From CBDHHC01 sp050633205 (GTDB taxonomy: Bacteria > Pseudomonadota > Alphaproteobacteria > Rhizobiales > CBDHHC01), in assembly GCA_050633205.1 (NCBI GenBank), contig JBOEGA010000124.1:1-28903 (forward strand): a stretch of DNA of 28,903 nucleotides, read 5' to 3'. Made by a program: the position numbers and the translations under genes. The notes beneath the pieces were generated by a model. That model made no database searches. It saw only the letters and a program-made list of their open reading frames with translations, and was not told the DNA's origin. Of this stretch, positions 6,789 through 14,344 are shown piece by piece. Positions within the stretch are counted from its first letter, which is position 1. Every line of letters begins with the position of its first letter.

Positions 6789-7289
6789 ATGACAGAAAAT
6801 CAATCCCTAGGACTAGGCGAACTTTTACGCCATTTGAGTGATCTGCTAGATAAAGCATCGGAAGCCCATTATCACGCTAGCGGACTAGACTATAGAGCCC
6901 GTTATACACCGATTTTGAGGCGCATCGGTAGTGACCCAATAACAATTAGCGATTTGCAAAAGCAACTACACATCACACAAGGAGCAATTAGCCAAACCGT
7001 AAAACTTATGGAAAATGACAATTTGGTTCAACGCATAGCTACCGAGGACAGACGGTCCCAAACGGTGAAACTTACCGGCAAGGGAAAAAGGTTACAGAGA
7101 AAACTGGATGATCTTTGGCAACTACGGCTTAAAGTTATTGATGACCTTGAAAAGGAAGTGGGGGCTCCCTTAAGGTCCATTCTCAAGCAGGTTATTACAG
7201 CTTTAGAAAATAATCCTTTCGATGCTAGGTTGCTGCAAAAGGAAGAAGCTTATAATGTGAGGAAAAATATTGAAAAAGGAACGCGTTAA
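6789..7289 (+). CDS. MarR-family transcriptional regulator
   Basis: The 166-residue product has the MarR layout: N-terminal helix, a winged helix-turn-helix at about 45-75 (I-T-I-S-D-L-Q-K-Q-L-H-I-T-Q-G-A-I-S-Q-T-V), a wing with E-D-R-R-S-Q-T-V-K-L-T, then C-terminal dimer helices. I prefer ATG 6789 to ATG 6774, because 6774 lies inside the operator. AGGAGG (6782-6787) is only 1 nt before 6789, too close for normal use. The promoter at 6754-6782 would start transcription at about 6789, so a leaderless mRNA is likely. The gene probably represses itself, the overlapping methyltransferase and the divergent dehalogenase. Confidence 0.88.
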   Translation: MTENQSLGLGELLRHLSDLLDKASEAHYHASGLDYRARYTPILRRIGSDPITISDLQKQLHITQGAISQTVKLMENDNLVQRIATEDRRSQTVKLTGKGKRLQRKLDDLWQLRLKVIDDLEKEVGAPLRSILKQVITALENNPFDARLLQKEEAYNVRKNIEKGTR

Positions 7290-8019
7290 TCCATTTGAAC
7301 GAGGCGGTGCAAACTATGTGCAGAACCGTCCAACATATCCACTCTCACTACTAAACTTTCTTGTTGATCAGTGTGATCAACATGAGAAGGCTCTTGATGT
7401 TGGTTGTGGCAATGGACAATTGTCCTGTCTTTTAGCCACTCGGTTTCACAAGGTTTTCGCTACAGATCCTAGTGCGGAACAAATATCAAATGCGATCCCT
7501 GGAAAAGGTGTTATTTATCATTGTGAGGCTGCGGAACGTATAAGAATTGACACTTTAGATGTTGATCTTGTTGTAGCTGCTCAGGCAGCCCACTGGTTTA
7601 ACCTCGAGAAATTCTACACCGAAGTATCTCGTATCTCCAGATCTGGGACCATATTAGCCCTTATTTGTTATGGTGTACCAGAGATAGAAGGGAAGATTGG
7701 AGAAACTTTTCACAATTTTTACTGGGGTGAAATTCATGACCATTGGCCAGAAGAACGTAAGCATGTGGAAAGTGGTTATAGTGATATTTATTTTCCATTC
7801 AAAGAGTTAGTTATGCCTACTTTTGCGATTGAGAAGCAATGGACACTGTTTGAGCTGTGTGGCTATATAGATACATGGTCTGCTGTTCAAGCTGCTGTTG
7901 ATAAAAACAAAGTGGCTATTATCAACTCTTTCAAGAATATACTTGCAAAAAAATGGGGCTGCCCGACAACACAACATTTAGTCAAATGGCCTCTTTATGG
8001 AAAAGTTACAAGGTATTGA
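7270..8019 (+). CDS. Class I SAM-dependent methyltransferase
   Basis: The start is TTG 7270, with GAGGA 6 nt upstream; the gene overlaps the marR end by 20 bp, so the two are co-translated. The 249-residue product has F-E-R-G-G-A-N-Y-V-Q-N-R-P-T-Y-P at 9-24, the SAM-binding motif A-L-D-V-G-C-G-N-G-Q at 41-50, A-T-D-P-S at 64-68 and A-A-Q-A-A-H-W-F at 103-110. This matches the Crg1/trans-aconitate-methyltransferase-like group, which methylates small acids and similar molecules. The substrate cannot be read from sequence. Control by MarR together with a dehalogenase suggests a detoxification role. Confidence 0.85.
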   Translation: MKKERVNPFERGGANYVQNRPTYPLSLLNFLVDQCDQHEKALDVGCGNGQLSCLLATRFHKVFATDPSAEQISNAIPGKGVIYHCEAAERIRIDTLDVDLVVAAQAAHWFNLEKFYTEVSRISRSGTILALICYGVPEIEGKIGETFHNFYWGEIHDHWPEERKHVESGYSDIYFPFKELVMPTFAIEKQWTLFELCGYIDTWSAVQAAVDKNKVAIINSFKNILAKKWGCPTTQHLVKWPLYGKVTRY

Positions 8020-8094
8020 AAGAACAACAGAAAGAGTACTCCTACCACTTTAAAAAACGCACTTTTTTACATCTGTAATGGAGTCTTTCAGAAA

Positions 8095-8133
8095 CGACAC
8101 CTGGAATTGAACCGGGGTGCACGGATTTGCAAT
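8095..8133 (-). pseudogene. Relic of the 3' half of a tRNA-Cys(GCA)
   Basis: On the minus strand these 39 nt read like a tRNA-Cys from the anticodon loop onward: loop TTGCAAA with anticodon GCA (complement of 8128-8130), the 3' anticodon strand TCC, variable region, a T-arm with TTCAATT loop, then TGTCG as the start of the 3' acceptor strand. The T-stem has one C-A mismatch and the acceptor end decays into TTTCTG. The 5' half (acceptor, D-arm, 5' anticodon strand) is absent. It begins 38 bp beyond the integrase stop. A tRNA 3' fragment beside an integrase is typical of an attachment-site remnant. Confidence 0.6.
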
Positions 8134-8170
8134 TTAGGCTGGAGTTAATTAGACAGGCAGTTATTTTCAT

Positions 8171-9469
8171 CTAATAAGCAATCTTACCCAACCACCCGGC
8201 CTTCTGTTCCAGGCTGGCACCACTTCCATAACGAGGCCTGTGGAACTTATGGCCCATAAGTTCCGCCTGAACACGATCAGGGCATTCTATTGCTGTGAGA
8301 AGGTCCTGGAAGGTATGACGAAGGGAATATAATGTATGTCCAGGAGTTGGGCGTAACCCTGCATTCTCCAGAAACTTGTTTACTGTCGCAGATAAACTAT
8401 CACTCTTGTGCTGGTATCTCTTAAAATACTCTTTGGGTAATTCCCTGAAAATTTCGAGTGTCTGTGAAATCAGTGGAATATCGCGTTTGCTATGATCTGT
8501 TTTCAAGCTTCGAACAGTTGGATTAATGCTGACATAGGGAATTGCTGTGTCGAGGTGAATATCATCTTTGTCGAGGTTGACTATTTCCGATGGCCTCATG
8601 CCTGTATAGGCGACAATTCTAACCACTGCCTGGGCAATATTGTTCAGCCCGTCTAATGCACCCGCTTTCAGGATTTTTGTTTGTACAAATTCAGGGAGAT
8701 AGGCCACACGCGGGTTATGCTTTTCTCCCTGTAACCTCATGCCCGCAAACGGTTGTTCCAGTCCAAGACCAAGCTTGTCACTCACTTCCCTATACATTCT
8801 GTTCATTATGCCAATATCTTTATTGGCAGTACCAGGGTCCATGTTTTCGTTTTCAATACGATCAGCCCACCAGGCCCTGAATGACAGAACATCATTTCTG
8901 GAGACTTCTGTGACAGGTTTATCTCCAACGACATTAATGAAGTTCTTGATAGCTTTGAGTTTTGGGTTCTTCCACTTTCTCAATTGGTCAGGAGCTTTCT
9001 TTCGCAGTTCAGTTCTAACCAATTCCTCAAACTTTTCGAACAAGTCACTAATTTTGATGTCAGGTTCACCAGCTCCACCAAGTATTGCAGCGCGAGCGGG
9101 TTTGCTCTCAGCTAAATTCATGCTCTCGAGCAATTCCAAACGTTTTATGATCTCATTGATGGGAGCTTTTGAAAGGTTTCCCATAGGCTGGTACTGCACT
9201 TTAAGCATTTGAGCGTGTTTTATAGCGGCAAAATAATTGACCTCTGAATTGTCATCATTGCCAAGCAGCAATGCATTCCAGTATTTCTCGGTTTCTTCGT
9301 GAATGCGTTCTGCAACGGAAACAGCTCTGGCGTAATCTTTTTGCTTTGTTGATCGCCTTATATGCTTCCGGCTATCCAGAGTAGTCAGGTCTTTTGGGAC
9401 CCGCCTTCTATAATACCAGTAGCTTCCATTCAGCTCCAGATATTGCCTTGCTTCAGACACGTCATTCAT
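8171..9469 (-). CDS. int: Tyrosine-type site-specific integrase
   Basis: The 432-residue product starts Y-L-E-L-N-G-S-Y-W-Y-Y-R-R-R-V-P-K-D-L, an N-terminal arm-DNA-binding-like segment common in alphaproteobacterial phage integrases. A core-binding domain follows (about 135-235), then the catalytic domain with R292 (T-G-M-R-P-S-E), K323, R384-H385 in Y-S-L-R-H-T-F, H407 (L-M-G-H) and the probable nucleophile Y414. The usual first His of the H-x-x-R box is Tyr381. It should cut and join phage and chromosomal attachment sites. It reads away from the tRNA-Ser, with three 12-bp-spaced repeats just upstream. Confidence 0.93.
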   Translation of the reverse strand: MNDVSEARQYLELNGSYWYYRRRVPKDLTTLDSRKHIRRSTKQKDYARAVSVAERIHEETEKYWNALLLGNDDNSEVNYFAAIKHAQMLKVQYQPMGNLSKAPINEIIKRLELLESMNLAESKPARAAILGGAGEPDIKISDLFEKFEELVRTELRKKAPDQLRKWKNPKLKAIKNFINVVGDKPVTEVSRNDVLSFRAWWADRIENENMDPGTANKDIGIMNRMYREVSDKLGLGLEQPFAGMRLQGEKHNPRVAYLPEFVQTKILKAGALDGLNNIAQAVVRIVAYTGMRPSEIVNLDKDDIHLDTAIPYVSINPTVRSLKTDHSKRDIPLISQTLEIFRELPKEYFKRYQHKSDSLSATVNKFLENAGLRPTPGHTLYSLRHTFQDLLTAIECPDRVQAELMGHKFHRPRYGSGASLEQKAGWLGKIAY

Positions 9470-9488
9470 TGGAACACCCGTTGTTAAA

Positions 9489-9524
9489 GTGTCCGATTAT
9501 GTGTCCTAATTTGTGTCCTAAAGT
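9489..9524 (+). repeat. Three GTGTCC direct repeats at exact 12-bp spacing
   Basis: GTGTCC begins at 9489, 9501 and 9513, giving three 12-bp units of the form GTGTCC-N6, the last two sharing GTGTCCTAA. They lie 20-55 bp upstream of the integrase start and between it and the tRNA. Evenly spaced short repeats here are best explained as arm-type binding sites of the integrase or as excisionase/repressor sites. Confidence 0.7.
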
Positions 9525-9549
9525 CAATGATGCAGAATTATGGGAAATG

Positions 9550-9574
9550 AAGAGTTGCAAAAAACTCTTTTATA
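9550..9574. terminator. Small hairpin between integrase and tRNA-Ser
   Basis: AAGAGTT (9550-9556) and AACTCTT (9563-9569) form a perfect 7-bp stem with loop GCAAAA, followed on the + strand by TTATAT. It could end + strand read-through, or mark the 3' end of the tRNA precursor read in the other direction. The stem is short and the T-tract weak. Confidence 0.35.
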
Positions 9575-9610
9575 TCAATGGGTTATCTTGTGGGAAAATT
9601 AAAAAGAGAG

Positions 9611-9697
9611 CGGAGGAGGTGGGATTCGAACCCACGAAACGCTTGCACGTTTGCCGGTTTTCAAGACCGGTGCCTTCAACCACTCGGCCACCCCTCC
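9611..9697 (-). tRNA. tRNA-Ser(UGA)
   Basis: The minus strand folds into an 87-nt class II tRNA. The acceptor strands are GGAGGGG (9697-9691) and CTCCTCC, with a G discriminator at 9611. The D-arm contains GGCCGAGTGG, the anticodon stem is CCGGT/ACCGG with loop CTTGAAA (anticodon TGA, complement of 9661-9663), a long variable arm follows, and the T-arm is GTGGG-TTCGAAT-CCCAC. CCA is not encoded. Its 3' end faces the integrase 141 bp away, so it is the likely prophage target, kept intact by the inserted copy of its 3' end. Confidence 0.96.
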
Positions 9698-9862
9698 GTC
9701 TTGGAAATCATATGTAATAATGATTGAATATGATGTGCAGCCCGTGTGGGTTGCGATCAGTGAGACGGACCATAATGACTTAATTTAGGAATGGCAAGGC
9801 CCTGATTTTATTATCTTCAACATTTTTACAATTTTTCTTCATATTGTTGTTTTACAACATTA

Positions 9863-11437
9863 TTATTCTAATTCTTTGGTTTTCAGAAATTCCAGATCCG
9901 GGTTCTTCTCAACAACATAGCTCATTTCCCAGGAGTTTTTGGCCATAAAGACAGGATTGTTATCCCTGTCGGTAACCACGTTGAGTCTGTTCATCTCCAT
10001 AAACTTCTTCAGAGCCTGCTGATTATCAGTTTTAATCCAGCGTGCCGTATCATAGGGAACAGGTTCAAATTCAATTTCTATGCGATATTCCTGCCTGGCT
10101 CTGGACGACAGCACATCGAGCTGTAGAACACCAACAACACCAACTATCCAGTTGGAACCCACAGAGGGTTTGAAGACCTGTATCAGGCCTTCTTCCGAGA
10201 GGTCTTCGAGTGCACTTCTGAGCTGTTTGATGCGTGTCGTGTCACCAAGGCGTACCCGGCGCAGAATTTCAGGTGCAAAAGCCGGAAGGCCGGTAAAGCG
10301 TATCTCTTCACCCTGTGTGAAGGTATCACCAACCCGGATCGTCCCATGATTGGGGATGCCTATAATATCGCCTGGTCCAGCAGTTTCAGCAATTTCCCGG
10401 TCCTGAGCCAGAAAGAAAATAGGGCTGTGCACCATGATATCCTTGCCGGTACGGGTCTGTTTCAACTTCATTCCACGCTTGAAATTACCGGAACACATAC
10501 GCATAAAAGCCACGCGGTCCCGGTGGTTTTTGTCCATATTGGCCTGAACTTTAAATATAAACCCGGAGACATTATCCTCGCTCGGCAATACTTCACGGCC
10601 TTCTGTTTTGCTGGGGCGAGGGGGAGGGGCATGGGCTGCAATCAGCTCCACCAGATGGCGGACGCCATAATTTTTCAAAGCACTGCCAAAAACCACAGGT
10701 GTGAGAGTGCCATCACGATATGCCTCTTCATCAAATTCGGCATAGCCGGCGCCCGCCAGTTCAATATTTTCACGTGCGGCATCAATAACAAAGTCCGGAA
10801 CCAGCTCATCAAGCTTGCTGTCTTCAATTCCCTCACAATCAACAATTTTGTCAAAAGCTCCGCCAGAGCCCTCAGACGAAGTAAGGAACTTATTGTTTTG
10901 GCTGTCATAAAGACCATGAAAATCAGTTCCCATACCAACAGGGAGAACAAGTGGGGCTATATCCAGAGCCAGTTTGTCCTGAATTTCATCCATCAAAGTG
11001 AAGATATCCTGTCCCTCACGGTCGGTCTTGTTGATGAATGTCATAATCGGAATATCGCGCAGGCGGCAGACTTCAAAGAGTTTCAGTGTCTGTGCCTCAA
11101 TACCTTTGGCCACATCAATAACCATGATAGCGGAATCAACTGCGGTCAGTGTTCGGTAGGTATCCTCAGAGAAGTCTTCGTGACCCGGAGTATCGAGCAG
11201 GTTGAATGTCAGCCCTTCATGCATAAAGGTCATAACAGAACTGGTAACCGAAATCCCTCTTTCCTGTTCAATTTTCATCCAGTCAGACCGCGCACGTCGA
11301 TTATCCCCCCGGGCTTTCACTTCACCGGCCGTATGTATGGCACCGCCAGCCAGGAGCAGCTTTTCTGTCAAAGTTGTTTTACCGGCATCCGGGTGAGAAA
11401 TAATAGCAAAAGTGCGTCGGTCCAAAAAATCCGGCAA
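9863..11437 (-). CDS. prfC: Peptide chain release factor 3 (GTPase)
   Basis: The 524-residue product is full length for RF3, the translation GTPase that removes RF1/RF2 from the ribosome after peptide release. G-domain motifs are S-H-P-D-A-G-K-T-T (14-22), an effector region with E-R-G-I-S-V-T-S-S-V, D-T-P-G-H-E-D-F and N-K-T-D; the C-terminal domains typical of RF3 follow. The start is TTG 11437 with GGAG 8 nt upstream; no nearby ATG fits. It is monocistronic, divergent from the VOC gene. Downstream, a 6-bp TGTTGT/ACAACA hairpin lies directly after the stop, without a T-tract. The gap 9698-9862 to the tRNA shows nothing else. Confidence 0.96.
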   Translation of the reverse strand: MPDFLDRRTFAIISHPDAGKTTLTEKLLLAGGAIHTAGEVKARGDNRRARSDWMKIEQERGISVTSSVMTFMHEGLTFNLLDTPGHEDFSEDTYRTLTAVDSAIMVIDVAKGIEAQTLKLFEVCRLRDIPIMTFINKTDREGQDIFTLMDEIQDKLALDIAPLVLPVGMGTDFHGLYDSQNNKFLTSSEGSGGAFDKIVDCEGIEDSKLDELVPDFVIDAARENIELAGAGYAEFDEEAYRDGTLTPVVFGSALKNYGVRHLVELIAAHAPPPRPSKTEGREVLPSEDNVSGFIFKVQANMDKNHRDRVAFMRMCSGNFKRGMKLKQTRTGKDIMVHSPIFFLAQDREIAETAGPGDIIGIPNHGTIRVGDTFTQGEEIRFTGLPAFAPEILRRVRLGDTTRIKQLRSALEDLSEEGLIQVFKPSVGSNWIVGVVGVLQLDVLSSRARQEYRIEIEFEPVPYDTARWIKTDNQQALKKFMEMNRLNVVTDRDNNPVFMAKNSWEMSYVVEKNPDLEFLKTKELE

Positions 11438-11594
11438 AGTCCTGACTCCGATGTATGGGATGAAAAAAGTGTGTTAGTTAAACTATGTTACCGGCTCTGT
11501 ATCAAGTTTTTTTATATCAATGCCTGTAGAATGTAATCCATGCCACAATATTTAGGTAATCTGTTCAATTACAGGAATAAATCAGAGGTAACAC

Positions 11595-12011
11595 ATGAAC
11601 CAGGTCACACCCCCTGCAGGCATTCTGGAAACGGCTATCTATGCAGATAATCTGGATGCTGCAGCATGGTTCTATCATGATCTGCTGGGGCTGGAAGAGG
11701 TGATGCGTGCAGCAGACCGCCATATTTTCTACAAGTGCGGCCAGTCTATGCTTTTGATATTTAATGCTGAACAAACAAAGAAGGTCAGCGGTAGCGGAAT
11801 TGCAGTGCCACCTCACGGAGCAACTGGTGAGGGGCATATCTGTTTCCGGGCTTCCGATGAGGAAATCAATAACTGGATCAGCCTCTTTACCCGAAACAAT
11901 ATCTCAATTGAGATGGATTTTCACTGGCCTAATGGTGCGAGATCCATGTATGTCCGTGACCCGGCTGGAAATTCCGTTGAGTTTGCAGAGCCCCGGTTAT
12001 GGGGATTTTGA
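11595..12011 (+). CDS. VOC (glyoxalase/bleomycin-resistance) superfamily protein
   Basis: This 138-residue protein contains one full vicinal-oxygen-chelate unit: two beta-alpha-beta-beta-beta halves with a D-A-A-A-W-F-Y-H-D-L-L-G-L motif (21-33) and candidate metal ligands E12, H81 (G-E-G-H-I-C-F) and E129 (N-S-V-E-F). The D-P-A-G-N-S-V-E-F end is the standard closing strand. Members include glyoxalases, dioxygenases and drug-binding proteins; the substrate is not readable. GAGG lies 6-7 nt before the ATG. The 3' end overlaps the convergent acyltransferase gene by 15 bp, so there is no terminator between them. Confidence 0.85.
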   Translation: MNQVTPPAGILETAIYADNLDAAAWFYHDLLGLEEVMRAADRHIFYKCGQSMLLIFNAEQTKKVSGSGIAVPPHGATGEGHICFRASDEEINNWISLFTRNNISIEMDFHWPNGARSMYVRDPAGNSVEFAEPRLWGF

Positions 12012-14015
12012 AGCCCTGGAACTGATTTTTTTTGCTTTTAGTTCTTTAAATTGCGATATGGCTTTTTTCAATTCTTCATGAAGCGGCTTTTTAAGGAAAA
12101 ATGTGAAGGTCTTGGTGAGGTGATGTTTGTCTCTGTAAATAGTCAGACCATTGTATACAGCCGGACAGTAAGTTTTAGTGCAAAGGTAATTACTGAAGTC
12201 TGAAAAATAGACACTAGGTAACTTAATATGATGGGTTGGATCAATATCTGATAAAACCTTTGCTCTTGGAGATCCGCAAGTGTGGAAGTTGTCAGGGTTT
12301 CGCTCAAGACATTCAGGTATATCTTTTCTAAACCAGGGGTTATCCCGGATTGCAAAAACAGGAATATTATGTTTTGCCAGTTTTTTCCAGATTGATATAT
12401 AACCATCCGGTACATAATCACCTTTCCCCCAGTCAGGGCGGGTTGAGGTTGTAAATACCAGAGCAGGTTTCATTGCAATAACTCTTTTCAGAACAATTTT
12501 ATTCCATGTAGCACAGGTTGAGTGTCTTGTTCTATTGGTATTGCCTAGCGCAAAATTACATGCACTTTTAGTCAGCATAACTATTCTGAAATCATTCTGG
12601 TCAGCAATTTCTTTTAATACGGAATACCATTGGTGTGCGTGAGAGCTTCCTACTATTGCAACAACCTTATCATGGTCAGGGTTTCCATGTTGGCAGGTGA
12701 TAACCTTTACTTTATGCATTCTTTGCTTGCAGGTTTCATCTGGCCGGTCCTGGCTGGCTATTTTGGGAGATGGGATCAGTCCCCTGACTTTTACGGCTGA
12801 CATGTCCGTATTTTGAATAAAGTGCTCCAGTCTCGCTAACTCTGAGGATATGGTATATCGGTATAGACCCTGCCAGCCAAGCAATGCAATTATTCCAGGA
12901 ATAAGAACAGCCAGGCAGTATGCGTAGGCTCTCGCAGGCTTCTCCGTCTGTTGTTTTTTATTTCTGAAAGGCGTTTCTATATATTCAGTTGTTAAAAATG
13001 CCAGTACACCTGCTATCAGAATAATGATAGTTCCGGTTAATAAGTCGATATTACCCTGACTGTTAGATTGTTTTGCAATTATCAGAAGTGGCCAGTGCCA
13101 TAGGTAAAAGCTGAAGGAAATTTTTCCCAATCCGACAAAGAGAGGGTTATTCAGGAGGTATATGTTTCCTTTATTCTTCGCCGAGATGATTATCGCAGAT
13201 GCTGCCAATGTGGGGATAAGAGCAATATAGCCCGGAAATCTGGCAGTTTCATCTAAGAGCAATGGGAAGAATACAAGTACCAGCAAAGCCAGTGTGCCGA
13301 GTACCCATGCGGTTGTTTTGCTTAGCTTTATATAGCCTGCTATCAGCGCCAGAATTGCACCAATGCAAAATTCCCAAACTCTGGCAAAAGTGTCAAAATA
13401 AGCCCATTTCTGATACTTATCAGTTATGTAAATACTGTACAGGAATGAGCCTGCAAAAACTGATATGAAAAGTAACAGGGTAACTGTTTTTACATTAATA
13501 TCCCGGAGTTTTGCAATGAAACAGGCAAACGCTATCAATAATGGAAATATCAGGTACAGCTGCATCTGTACTGATAAAGCCCACATTTGCTGAAAGATAG
13601 AAGCACTCAGCCCCTGAGTGAGGTAATTTGTACCTTTTTCCGCCAAGCGCCAGTTTTCTTTAAATAGCAGTGATCCCAAGGCATGATGCAGTTCAGATCG
13701 CCAGGTTGGGACCTGAAGGAATATTATTGCCAGAATAATCGAGCAGAATATTACAACACTGGCTCCGGGTAGAACTCTTTTTAATGTTGAGAGGTAAAAC
13801 TGATTGATATGATTTATTGAAAGATCACCCCATTTCAGGAGTGACAGAGTCATAAAATAGGCTGCAACAACGAAGAATACATCAACACCACCGGATACCT
13901 TTTGAAACCAGATGTGATATATAGCAACGAGAAGTGCGGCAACTGTACGGAGTCCCTGAATTTCGTAAAGATAAGTTTTGTCTTCAGAAGCCTGGTTTGA
14001 AGTAGTGTGACGCAT
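11997..14015 (-). CDS. Acyltransferase-3/SGNH O-acyltransferase (OafA-like)
   Basis: The 672-residue product has two parts. The first (to about residue 400) is a multi-TM acyltransferase-3 domain with the conserved His in V-A-I-Y-H-I-W, S-G-G-V-D-V-F-F-V and an R-V-L-P motif. The second is a periplasmic SGNH-like hydrolase domain with V-G-S-S-H-A (Ser block) and a C-terminal Y-R-D-K-H-H-L (D-x-x-H block). Such fusions transfer acetyl or other acyl groups across the inner membrane onto surface polysaccharides, LPS or peptidoglycan. The usual F-F-V-x-S-G-F reads F-F-V-V-A-A-Y here. No glycan genes flank it, so the acceptor is unknown. Confidence 0.9.
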   Translation of the reverse strand: MRHTTSNQASEDKTYLYEIQGLRTVAALLVAIYHIWFQKVSGGVDVFFVVAAYFMTLSLLKWGDLSINHINQFYLSTLKRVLPGASVVIFCSIILAIIFLQVPTWRSELHHALGSLLFKENWRLAEKGTNYLTQGLSASIFQQMWALSVQMQLYLIFPLLIAFACFIAKLRDINVKTVTLLLFISVFAGSFLYSIYITDKYQKWAYFDTFARVWEFCIGAILALIAGYIKLSKTTAWVLGTLALLVLVFFPLLLDETARFPGYIALIPTLAASAIIISAKNKGNIYLLNNPLFVGLGKISFSFYLWHWPLLIIAKQSNSQGNIDLLTGTIIILIAGVLAFLTTEYIETPFRNKKQQTEKPARAYAYCLAVLIPGIIALLGWQGLYRYTISSELARLEHFIQNTDMSAVKVRGLIPSPKIASQDRPDETCKQRMHKVKVITCQHGNPDHDKVVAIVGSSHAHQWYSVLKEIADQNDFRIVMLTKSACNFALGNTNRTRHSTCATWNKIVLKRVIAMKPALVFTTSTRPDWGKGDYVPDGYISIWKKLAKHNIPVFAIRDNPWFRKDIPECLERNPDNFHTCGSPRAKVLSDIDPTHHIKLPSVYFSDFSNYLCTKTYCPAVYNGLTIYRDKHHLTKTFTFFLKKPLHEELKKAISQFKELKAKKISSRASKSP

Positions 14016-14344
14016 CAGATTTCTTATTAATTATTGTGAAAAACAAGAGCTTACTCGTCCTTCAACTAAGCAATTGATACGTATAATGTCAAAGTTGTTG
14101 TAGAGATTTATACCTTATTCAGTACAAGTTGTGGCTTTTAAATCATGCCGCCTTCGGTACAAAAAGGCTTTTTATTTTCAGGTAATATATTATTGGAAAC
14201 AGTGATAATTTACGCAAGACAAAAGGGCTGCCAAGACGAAATCACAGCAGGTCAAAATGATATTTGGGGAAGGTCGGGAAGGCGGGTTGAGCGTTGTAAG
14301 CCTGTGCTATCGCAACGCTCAATCGTCAAAGAAAGCTGGACGGC
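14016..14344. other. Intergenic region with a hairpin after rpsU
   Basis: This 329-bp gap separates the acyltransferase start from the rpsU stop. The only clear structure is a perfect 10-bp inverted repeat, TTGAGCGTTG at 14287-14296 and its complement at 14313-14322, starting 22 bp after the rpsU stop. It lacks a T-tract but could end rpsU transcription or protect its 3' end. The AT-rich right part (14020-14110) probably holds the acyltransferase promoter. A 67-codon + strand frame at 14145-14348 has no coding character. Confidence 0.45.

Larger units (their letters stand above)
1..9611. mobile_element. Prophage, integrase-proximal end (left end outside window)
   Basis: Phage late genes (spanins, spike base, tail-fibre-like proteins) fill 1-5011, AT-rich cargo genes fill 5196-8019, and a tyrosine integrase at 8171-9469 lies 141 bp from the 3' end of an intact tRNA-Ser. 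Integrase beside the 3' end of a tRNA is the classic layout of a tRNA-targeting prophage or island. To the right of the tRNA all genes are housekeeping. I found no second copy of the tRNA-Ser 3' end inside the window, so the far attachment site must lie to the left. The tRNA-Cys relic at 8095-8133 leaves open that 8.1-9.6 kb and 1-8.1 kb come from different elements. Confidence 0.82.

Noticed and set aside
8095..8170. A functional tRNA-Cys gene
   Set aside because: The 5' acceptor strand, D-arm and 5' anticodon strand are missing, the T-stem has a mismatch and the acceptor end is decayed.
10346..11536. A 396-codon + strand frame
   Set aside because: It lies antisense to prfC, whose motifs are unmistakable; the translation has no domain or start signal and reflects codon bias of the other strand.
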